From: Spisula solida
Lineage: Eukaryota > Mollusca > Bivalvia > Venerida > Mactridae
NCBI GenBank assembly: GCA_947247005.1
Contig: OX365944.1
Location: 26,945,501 to 27,009,500 of the forward strand
Direction of reading: 5' to 3'
DNA: 64,000 nucleotides
The stretch's first letter is position 1. Each line of letters opens with the position of its first letter. This document shows positions 62,501 to 64,000 of this stretch, piece by piece. The position numbers and the translations under genes are program-made. A model generated the notes under the pieces. It saw only the letters and a list, made by a program, of their open reading frames with translations, made no database searches and was not told the origin of the DNA.

Positions 62501-63217
62501 GCCTTTTTACACTTTCGACCTAACGTCTCCGTTAAACGACCAGAAATGTGCGCTATAATCTCTCTTCCTTTCTCGTACATCTCCGTTTGAGTGGCATTCT
62601 CTGTTAACTGGTTGATAAAAAAATGACAAAATGCTTATACTATACAGTTGTACGTCGGTGACATGACATCGCCTCACAGCTGTCCTACCAGCATTCAAAA
62701 CAGTCAATAGCGGAATTGGGAAAACACATTCAACATCAATTGATGGGTGCTTTCAAGGCAAAAAGCGCACTGGGGATCTAATCCAAATGCGTAATGTTTA
62801 AAATTAATAGTGTTACTTATTTCAGCGACCAACAACCTATTTATAAATTTGGCGTTTAAATCAATGTTATCAGTTTGATTACATCACGTGTATTAAAAGA
62901 TTCATTAGTCATAATGTACGCCTTGCAATAGAATTATAGATTAGGACTACTTATACAGTATACGTAAACATTAATCATATATACGACATACAAATTTCTT
63001 TGACGATGTAACAATACAAACACATTTATTTCAGTTCAGTTAAGTTGTTTTTATATTACATAGTCCTTTATGAGTAGTAATTTCGATATGTTACTAACAC
63101 ATATCATAATTTGTATGTTGATAGGAATATTTACCGTTTTGAAAGCATTGGTTCTCGCTTTGGTAGACGACAATTGAGACCGTTTCATGGCGGAAGCCGT
63201 TTGTATACTCGCATACG
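29397..63217 (-). CDS. PKD1L2-like: polycystin-1-like protein (PKD1L2-type), 23 exons seen, 5' end outside window
   Basis: Exons assembled on the minus strand encode about 1,670 residues. Order: extracellular segment (exons 63217-42569) with many N-x-S/T sites; a GPS-like motif (NCMTTHFTTFGGGWAVAP); TM1 and a YIIAMIWARRKDRQD stop-transfer; a PLAT/LH2 domain in four exons (DKYYYEVMVSTGIRRGAGTE, EVRTFEDKKRKIFCRG, YLRIWHDNSG); TM2 (MLANAMFYG); TM3; a basic Ser-rich loop; TM4-TM5 (FLTQPIK); an acidic loop; KPLD helix and S1; the polycystin extracellular domain; S2-S6 with pore; a short tail. This is the complete polycystin-1-like plan and about 11 membrane segments. The family acts as receptor/cation-channel subunits, often with PKD2-type partners and in cilia or gametes (family knowledge). 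PKD1L2 over PKD1L1/L3 is a best guess. All checked phases agree except the start of the 42.6-kb exon. Confidence 0.9.
29943..30065 (-). CDS. PKD1L2-like: polycystin gene exon, post-S6 linker
   Basis: Acceptor AG ends at 30066; donor GTACGT. It encodes FKMWTGIGRASTTISPAELE, then EEQVDQLPDQIDR. The nearer AG at 30059-30060 would break the phase with the exon before it. The amphipathic segment after S6 is standard in the family. Confidence 0.85.
30414..30627 (-). CDS. PKD1L2-like: polycystin gene exon, pore and S6
   Basis: Encodes GIVMMMGKFDIYNMLAV (pore-loop exit region), then QIFIFMFVVTITFIVVNMML (S6), SILNDTFTAVRNDKN and DFMLNR. Donor GTTAGT. The MGKFD motif stands where PKD2-type channels have the selectivity filter; conduction cannot be judged from sequence alone. 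Confidence 0.92.
30780..30851 (+). repeat. tRNA-Pro-like head of a SINE-like unit
   Basis: A 72-nt tRNA-like sequence. The acceptor arms GGCACGG/CTGTGCC pair (one G-T), it ends in genomic CCA, and A- and B-box-like stretches are present (GGTATGATGCGCGC; GGTCCCGGGTTCGATTCC). The anticodon region (CTTTAGG) resembles tRNA-Pro. The T-stem lacks one base, so a functional tRNA is unlikely. About 170 bases of sequence containing TGGGCTGCACACAAAGCAGG follow, as a SINE body would. It lies in a polycystin intron. Confidence 0.55.
31467..32290 (-). CDS. PKD1L2-like: polycystin gene large exon, TOP domain end and S2-S5
   Basis: An 824-base exon with acceptor TTGTTTTCAG and donor GTAAGT. It encodes the end of the polycystin extracellular domain (YGGGGYIVNLN, KYTRAVFLEFTVYNPSINLF, FPAYRFEPCNL), S2 (IMYLGFTIFFLVTMV), S3 (WNLVDLGISAMSVTAIVIYF), S4 (IIGFLVFFATLKFLKLLRFN), the S4-S5 linker, and S5 (FSIIFNVTFLAFMQVFYLVY). 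TRAVFLEFTVYNP is the family's most conserved TOP-domain block. Confidence 0.95.
32720..33060. repeat. GACGGACG-rich dispersed repeat
   Basis: Contains TGTTGACGACGGACGGGCGG, a GACGGACGACGGACATAGCT segment and a downstream GGACGGACAGACAGACAGAC run. A related sequence (GACAGACGACGGATG with the same TGGTGTAGGAG lead-in) is at about 48530. This style of repeat is common in mollusc genomes; boundaries are not clear. Confidence 0.45.
33275..33401 (-). CDS. PKD1L2-like: polycystin gene exon, extracellular domain
   Basis: Acceptor ATTGACAG, donor GTTTGT. It encodes TCTLPSYVESVIDECNGLHG, then SLEQEDNFGAGWTQL. The two Cys residues match the conserved pair in the polycystin extracellular domain. Phases 1 and 2 match the neighbours. 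Confidence 0.9.
33800..34180 (+). pseudogene. RTE-type LINE endonuclease remnant
   Basis: Plus-strand fragments read VQCYAPTNVADQEAK, a stop, then IVMGNWNAKEGQDNAGRE and, after a frameshift, NGERFTNFVV. These match the order YAPTN, GDLNAKVG, NGERL of RTE-clade/CFDP2-like endonucleases. Stops and frameshifts show it is dead. The 200 bases before it may be older parts of the same copy. Confidence 0.65.
34466..35064. repeat. 57-bp minisatellite, about 10.5 copies
   Basis: The unit contains TAACAATACAGCAACTACGC and GTGTACATAACTTGTATATA. The minus strand carries a 19-residue repeat frame (YTSYVHTYISVVAVLLYKI) because 57 is divisible by three. It is intronic and ends 79 bases before the exon at 35143. 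Confidence 0.9.
35143..35314 (-). CDS. PKD1L2-like: polycystin gene exon, start of extracellular domain
   Basis: Acceptor TCATATACAG, donor GTACAT. It encodes IKNTPDFWSWAKSGMLRGLR, AGPYYNNFPPFYMRGYINDK and SRLMGPAVLRQVRIQP. The DFW.WA and PR(L/M).R..R patterns are standard after S1 in polycystins. Confidence 0.92.
35947..36206 (-). CDS. PKD1L2-like: polycystin gene exon, KPKPLD helix and S1
   Basis: Acceptor ATATCCCCAG, donor GTAAGC. It encodes RRPQYKPKPLDTKALESARK, then REILFYAFFLWVLLVISYRS (S1 of the channel module) and NMEKVFIKTNDTNKSFVK. The basic helix before S1 is conserved in the family. Confidence 0.92.
36624..36753 (-). CDS. PKD1L2-like: polycystin gene exon, TM5 end and acidic loop
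   Basis: Acceptor CATATTTCAG, donor GTGAGT. It encodes VFLFAIVFSLIIKNPGG, then a run of about 12 acidic residues (DEDEDDDEE) and DEEYLHEEDDG. The acidic cytosolic loop after TQP.K is typical of polycystin-1-like proteins. Confidence 0.9.
36840..37007. mobile_element. partial MITE (TTAAAGGTGCTGCC family, right end)
   Basis: Ends GAGGCAGCACCTTTAA. The inner part (GTGATTTCATAAAGCAACCG...TTCTATTACATAAATAC) matches the inverse of the 27327-27879 element near 27400. The opposite terminus is missing. Confidence 0.65.
37104..37580 (-). CDS. PKD1L2-like: polycystin gene exon, TM3-TM4 and cytosolic loop
   Basis: Exactly 159 codons in phase 0. It encodes VFIGIVCNIIVFPVNFLLIH (TM3), a basic Ser/Arg-rich loop with RRxS-like phosphorylation candidates (DAKRSTSV), WWFTVVAWILLWLVVLVSAA (TM4) and KWITSMLISFFTSVFLTQPI (TM5 start). 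The donor is GCAAGT, a GC-AG intron; the phase and the conserved TQPIK/V junction support it over a shift to the downstream GT. Confidence 0.92.
38738..39010 (-). CDS. PKD1L2-like: polycystin gene exon, PLAT-to-TM2
   Basis: Acceptor ATTGTTTCAG, donor GTCAGT; 91 codons in phase 0. It encodes VDRIIPIAGKEQMTEFSHMF, a HLWFSVVARPPQSRFTR segment (conserved DxHLWxSV.xRPP.S.FTR block) and QRVSCCLCLLYTSMLANAMF (TM2). Confidence 0.95.
39201..39803. mobile_element. about 600-bp foldback element in intron
   Basis: Left TTTACTTGCCCGATCGGGCA with ATTTTG; right CAAAAT with TGTCCGATCAAGCAAGTAAT. The outer flanks CGGTAATTCCCC and GGGGACTCACCG are also imperfect inverted copies. No coding frame. Confidence 0.7.
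40026..40172. mobile_element. about 150-bp palindromic element
   Basis: GATTTTGGCGTAAGATTGAA and TTTCAC on the left face GTGAAATAAGATTGATCTTA and CACCAAAAC on the right, forming an imperfect palindrome with AATAGAGGATATTTGTTGA/TCAACACATTTTCTGTTTATT-like outer parts. Probably a small MITE. Confidence 0.55.
40365..40530 (-). CDS. PKD1L2-like: polycystin gene exon, PLAT domain end
   Basis: Acceptor TTCTACCTACAG, donor GTAAAT. It encodes PLGALMYLRIWHDNSGKGRN, SWYLNHVLVRDVQTEKKYYF and NRWFAVEEDDGM. The WHDNSG, WYL..V.V.D.QT and RW.AVEEDDG blocks define the PLAT domain of this family. Confidence 0.95.
40779..40894 (-). CDS. PKD1L2-like: polycystin gene exon, PLAT domain middle
   Basis: Encodes VHFILSGEEEETEVRTFED, then KKRKIFCRGNTDGFLMSVP. 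The acceptor TTTTATGAAG at 40895-40896 lies inside a 37-bp tandem duplication, so a second identical acceptor exists 37 bases upstream. Only the proximal one keeps the frame. Donor GTTCGT. Confidence 0.93.
40881..40955. repeat. 37-bp tandem duplication over a splice acceptor
   Basis: Two copies of a unit beginning AGTATAAAATGTACCTTCAT and continuing AAAACAGAGAAGACA. The unit includes the first 14 bases of the exon, the AG acceptor and the upstream intron end. Confidence 0.9.
41545..41646 (-). CDS. PKD1L2-like: polycystin gene exon, PLAT domain start
   Basis: Acceptor TTTGTTTCCTCAG, donor GTAATA; 34 codons in phase 0. It encodes LGLAPLPCNDRQDKYYYEVM, then VSTGIRRGAGTESK. The PLPDN..DKY.Y...V.TG.R..AGT pattern is the start of PLAT. 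Confidence 0.95.
42102..42329 (-). CDS. PKD1L2-like: polycystin gene exon, GPS motif and TM1
   Basis: 76 codons in phase 0; acceptor AATATTTCAG, donor GTGATT. It encodes VNCMTTHFTTFGGGWAVAPN, the C-terminal half of a GPS-like motif (the H-F-T order suggests autoproteolysis may be weak or absent), then TLYVTEIVILLVYIIAMIWA as TM1 and the basic stop RRKDRQDVEK. Confidence 0.95.
42569..42944 (-). CDS. PKD1L2-like: polycystin gene exon before GPS (5' boundary uncertain)
   Basis: It encodes LIFPYTKIERDYISQGGSI, then Cys/Asn-rich sequence (FNGTEDAYSCYVDSSIVG, KYWFSLRQLG) and VTCGASQNGDPEVSSEGIW, ending at donor GTATGC. A stop lies just upstream in frame at about 42958, so the exon starts between there and about 42892. 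The candidate acceptors (GTATGTAAG at 42945, TATCTCAG at 42893) do not match the phase left by the exon at 43805. A small unseen exon may lie between them. Confidence 0.75.
43805..43935 (-). CDS. PKD1L2-like: polycystin gene exon, extracellular
   Basis: Acceptor TTTTTATGTTGTAG, donor GTTAGT. It encodes NATDFYTQFLVLVSYKKAPR, then KKGKWKNVVQTCMIPSDTRF. Its first base completes the Arg codon split from the exon at 50405 across a 6.5-kb intron. Confidence 0.85.
44489..48326. mobile_element. 3.8-kb block bounded by inverted repeats in a polycystin intron
   Basis: The left edge CCGTGTCGTGAGATTTCCGA, then CCTAGTGG; the right edge CCACTAGGTCGGAAATCCCA, then CGACACGG. The edges are inverted copies of 28 bases with one or two mismatches. 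Near both edges there are GACGTCA-rich stretches. No transposase frame is visible inside; a 320-bp TIR element (47130-47447) is nested in it. Similar sequence lies outside both edges in direct orientation (about 44215-44345 and 48380-48490, ACAACTATTTCTGTAA / CAACCATTTCTGTAAA). It could be a large non-autonomous transposon or two MITEs in opposite orientation. Confidence 0.6.
47130..47447. mobile_element. about 320-bp TIR element with poly(C) tract
   Basis: TGCACCAGTCAATTA and TAATTGACTAGTGCATA are imperfect inverted ends. Inside is an uninterrupted run of about 22 C (around 47249-47268). The plus frames through it encode poly-Pro and are not genes. Confidence 0.6.
48651..49247. mobile_element. 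597-bp TIR element
   Basis: TGAGCCGTTCTCCAGGAAAA, then CCGGGCTTAGTGAC at the left; GTCACTAAGCCCGG, then TTTTCCTGGATAACGGCTCA at the right. The flanks are TA. No coding frame. Confidence 0.85.
50044..50167. repeat. two-copy imperfect direct repeat
   Basis: TTCCAATGAGTCATACAGTG and CCCAATAAGTCATACAGTG, each preceded by a GTTGAA.TGTATA block, about 75 bases apart. Function unknown. Confidence 0.5.
50405..50682 (-). CDS. PKD1L2-like: polycystin gene exon, extracellular
   Basis: Acceptor GGGTTGTAG, donor GTAAGA. It encodes VSASASPPGPWADSGKGLVN, VMKGKKAKKIANFNPTPINI, a Pro-rich acidic stretch (LPEDLPLIEPF) and VPIAGTAIRMHY. The last block resembles the IPI.G.A..IHF stretch between the REJ region and GPS in polycystin-1-like proteins. 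Confidence 0.85.
50908..51594 (-). repeat. 48-bp minisatellite derived from an exon end and its donor site
   Basis: About 14 copies. The unit contains GTCTAGATCTAACATGTATT and TACTGAGATAACGACTTGTT, then CTTCCACA. The unit nearest the exon grades into the true exon 3' end: AGAGATAACGGCTTGTTCTT in the exon against TGAGATAACGACTTGTTGTT in the array. On the coding strand each unit thus carries a copy of GAAGAACAAG.CGTTATCTC followed by GTAAAT in place of the authentic GTAAGT. A 16-residue minus frame runs through it (MLDLDCGRTSRYLSKY). Confidence 0.92.
51594..51821 (-). CDS. PKD1L2-like: polycystin gene exon, extracellular
   Basis: 76 codons in phase 0; acceptor TCTGGTTGCAG, donor GTAAGT at 51592-51593. 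It encodes LVETINKCNSMANELTYIVA, then a Ser/Thr/Glu-rich stretch and GGCKITMPPVSDDPEEQAVI. Its end and donor are the founder sequence of the adjoining 48-bp array. Confidence 0.85.
52322..53560. other. intron with palindromes
   Basis: No exon seen. An imperfect hairpin TTATTTTGTCGAGGGC / GCCCGAGACAAAATAA lies at 53138-53177. A perfect 32-base palindrome lies at 53412-53443, with halves TACAGTGCAGGATAAT and ATTATCCTGCACTGTA. Confidence 0.7.
53567..53648. mobile_element. MITE right-end fragment (TTAAAGGTGCTGCC family)
   Basis: CGCGAATATTTGACAATTTT through GTAAGGCAGCACCTTTAA matches the right end of the 27327-27879 element. The left end was not found nearby. Confidence 0.65.
53884..53963 (-). 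CDS. PKD1L2-like: polycystin gene exon, extracellular
   Basis: Acceptor TTAATTAAAG, donor GTAAGT. It encodes IAMTTDEAEMMDFGKRKLHK, then RDQKDT. The first two bases complete an Asp codon; phases match both neighbours. Confidence 0.75.
54041..54100. mobile_element. solo mariner-type terminus
   Basis: TACGAGGGTGATCAGTAAAG begins at a TA and matches the CGAGGG(G)TGATC ends seen at 30369 and, inverted, at about 26934. No opposite end was recognised, so it is a truncated copy. Confidence 0.5.
55039..55138 (-). CDS. PKD1L2-like: polycystin gene exon, extracellular
   Basis: Acceptor TTTATTTAG, donor GTAAAT. It encodes AGNINTDLPTNVDIKAQEPN, then IPYFSTNKYSKIE and a split Asp. No conserved domain recognised. 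Confidence 0.75.
55690..55966. mobile_element. MITE copy (AGAGAGGTTGCGA family)
   Basis: The right end TTTCGCAACCTCTCT with the inner TACACGTACACGTTACACGT matches the left end of the 24815-25159 element, in inverse orientation. CGTGAATCGATAATGAGTGT is the shared internal block. The left terminus is degraded. Confidence 0.65.
56064..56189 (-). CDS. PKD1L2-like: polycystin gene exon, extracellular
   Basis: 42 codons in phase 0; acceptor TCCTTTTTCAG, donor GTATTG. It encodes KTINKILGNALEALRENSDS, then STVEEATEIAKNVFGTCSN. Helical, resembling the segment after the REJ module. Confidence 0.8.
57033..57120. mobile_element. solo end of the CACTGAGCGGC TIR element
   Basis: CACTGAGCGGCTATGAAAAC with the following GCAACACTAATGAAAATCAA and ATATTTCTCAACGAAA matches the left 85 bases of the element at 11343. 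The other end is not present within 1.5 kb. Confidence 0.7.
57590..58460 (-). pseudogene. CR1/L2-like LINE reverse transcriptase remnant
   Basis: Minus-strand fragments in order: DFSDFFINKTEGIRTDIAS, PSKSCELDPIQTWLLKDCLN, LPILTRAFNASLENAYVP, NENYRPVSNF, VLEKVVDAHLEEH, and TTLLPVENDIHCSLD with KKATVLV. This is the usual run SCDLDPLPTWLLK, NYRPVSNL, LEKVV, ALL.V.NDI from the N-terminal part of CR1/L2-type reverse transcriptases. Many stops and frameshifts are present; the YADD region is absent. Confidence 0.8.
58639..59890. repeat. tandem about 165-bp repeat array, left (plus) copy
   Basis: Begins TTTTTAGCTCCACTATTCGT and a GCGTCGGCGTCGGCG run, then about 5 imperfect units containing TGTTAAAGTTTAGGTACAGG, CTTGTTCACCATCATGACCC and AGCATTTTGTTGAAATTATG. 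It ends near ATAGTGGAGCGCGCTGTTCG and ACAGCTCTTGTTT. Confidence 0.75.
61020..62340. repeat. about 165-bp repeat array, right (inverted) copy with Tc1 remnant
   Basis: Inverse of the 58639-59890 array: starts AAAACAAGAGCTGACCACGA and GATCCACTATTCAAAG, and ends AATAGTGGAGCTAAAA. Three repeat units in reverse orientation lie at about 61810-62260. A Tc1-like transposase remnant occupies the left part. Confidence 0.7.
61150..61800 (-). pseudogene. Tc1-like (DD34E) transposase remnant
   Basis: Minus-strand fragments: AHRRWSHIQWNDVMFSDES, a frameshift, SRFNLSFTDGRIRVWRRNGE, NVINHDRYGDGSVIV, a degraded gap, FQQDNTRPH, a frameshift, then ALEWPAKSPELSSIEHLWDH, ENVSNVRDLERALLEEWVRI and TVLAVNGGHTRY. 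All three catalytic residues are readable (SDES, QQD, SIEH), but frameshifts make it inactive. The N-terminal DNA-binding part is missing. Confidence 0.85.
62416..62607 (-). CDS. PKD1L2-like: polycystin gene exon, extracellular
   Basis: 64 codons in phase 0; acceptor TTTTTTTATCAACCAG, donor GTATGT. It encodes LTENATQTEMYEKGREIIAH, SGRLTETLGRKCKKADSPEE and VLLVTNSVVTVSEKSQ. Helix-rich, with an NAT glycosylation site. Confidence 0.8.
63135..63217 (-). CDS. PKD1L2-like: polycystin gene exon, most upstream supported
   Basis: Acceptor GTTTTATTTTAG, donor GTAAAT. It encodes YASIQTASAMKRSQLSSTKA, then RTNAFKT. It needs one base from an upstream exon, so the gene continues to the right. Confidence 0.7.
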
Positions 63218-63337
63218 CTAAAATAAAACATGAAATACTATCAAAGAGATGCCGGGATATTTTCTGTTCAAACTACCCAGAAAAAAGCGTTTTTATGATA
63301 GAGTTACTAGAGTAAAAATCAATCTAACGACATACTC

Positions 63338-63600
63338 CAGTGTCATCGTATCCCTTCACATACACCGAGGATACACGACATCGCATCCCCGCAAACCGAT
63401 CATTCACAACAGAGTATCCCCAAACATACACTGAGGATACACGACATCGCATCCCCGCAAACCGATCATTCACAACAGAGTATCCCCAAACATACACTGA
63501 GGACACACGACATCGCATCCCCGCAAACCGATCATTCACAACAGCGTATCCCCAAACATACACTGAGGATACACGACATCGTTTGCCGCACATACACTGA
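63338..63600. repeat. 66-bp minisatellite, about 4 copies
   Basis: The unit contains GAGGATACACGACATCGCAT, CCCCGCAAACCGATCATTCA and CAACAGAGTATCCCCAAACA. Both strands have repeat frames (66 is divisible by three). It is intronic, 120 bases from the exon at 63217. Confidence 0.9.
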
Positions 63601-63849
63601 GAATGAATCATTTTTCTACTTACATTACAGTTATAAATGAAAACAAATAAACGGTCCGTGAATAGGTAGGATCTAAACAGAGTCACGAACACTGATCCGG
63701 CGAACAAAATGACGCCATCGACGTCACATGTTTTACATTGCATTAGTGCTTCTCATGGGGCTACGAAATACGCTGTATATAGTGGCAATGATGATAAATA
63801 CATTCTTGATACACACTGAGTCACAAACGTAAATCGCTAGTATATTTCT

Positions 63850-64000
63850 GGATATTACATCAAACATCTCGGCGAGAATCTGTAACATGAACCGTTGGTA
63901 TATTGACAATGTCTCGTTTAATGAAGTCACAAAGTTCTTGTAATTTTCTAAATACTTTCTTGGCATTCGAGCCTTGCAGAACTCTTTCCAATCGTAGTTA
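63850..64000 (-). CDS. possible upstream exon of polycystin gene, cut by window edge
   Basis: Two minus-strand frames are open from the edge. One reads RLERVLQGSNAKKVFRKLQE and CDFIKRDIVNIP before a stop at about 63871; the other reads KARMPRKYLENYKNFVTSLN and continues further. Neither offers a clearly phase-correct donor for the exon at 63217. I list it only because the gene must continue upstream. Confidence 0.25.

Noticed and set aside
63324..63743. 139-codon minus frame with GMRCRVSSVYVWGY repeat
   Set aside because: It comes from the 66-bp minisatellite. It lies between a supported exon and the edge and has no phase-compatible splice sites.

Overview
The window is eukaryotic. Exons are short and separated by introns with GT/GC...AG ends, the base composition is AT-rich, and there are many minisatellites, terminal-inverted-repeat (TIR) elements and decayed retrotransposons. 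The animal polycystin gene and the type of repeats (mariner/Tc1 elements, RTE and CR1-like LINE remnants, GACGGACG-rich repeats) suggest a marine invertebrate, most likely a mollusc such as a bivalve. That placement is an inference.

Two protein-coding genes can be supported, both on the minus strand. (1) From the right edge (at least 63.2 kb) down to 29.4 kb lies the 3' part of a polycystin-1-like gene (PKD1L2-type). I assembled 23 exons, and reading phases agree at every junction except the start of the exon at about 42.6-42.9 kb. They encode roughly 1,670 residues: an extracellular segment, a GPS-like motif, TM1, a PLAT domain, further membrane segments, an acidic/basic cytosolic loop, the polycystin extracellular (TOP) domain, the channel S2-S6 region with pore, and a short tail. 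An AATAAA lies about 40 bases past the stop. The 5' part is outside the window. (2) From 18.8 to 5.0 kb lies a smaller gene with five phase-matched exons (about 475 residues): a signal-like hydrophobic start, a Thr/Ser/Gln/Pro mucin-like stalk encoded by a 30-bp coding minisatellite, a cysteine-rich ectodomain and a terminal hydrophobic tail that looks like a GPI-anchor signal. Its first coding exon was not found, and I do not recognise the family.

Layout: 1-0.5 kb, L1-like endonuclease fragment; 0.5-4.6 kb, no gene seen; 4.6-10.1 kb, last exon of gene 2, a 33-bp minisatellite and two satellites (about 32 bp and 50 bp), each split by a mariner-type element; 10-17.6 kb, gene 2 introns with four TIR/foldback elements and a 36-bp minisatellite; 17.6-18.8 kb, gene 2 mucin exon; 19-21.8 kb, 45-bp and 36-bp minisatellites; 22-29.4 kb, intergenic with several small TIR elements; 29.4-64 kb, the polycystin gene, whose introns hold a tRNA-derived SINE-like unit, an RTE fragment, 57-, 48- and 66-bp minisatellites, a 3.8-kb TIR-bounded block, a CR1/L2-like reverse transcriptase remnant and a Tc1-like transposase remnant.

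The most unusual observations are three. A 48-bp minisatellite is built from copies of a real exon end plus its 5' splice site. A 37-bp tandem duplication copies a real 3' splice site in the PLAT region. A mucin-like surface-protein gene sits head-to-tail beside the polycystin gene.
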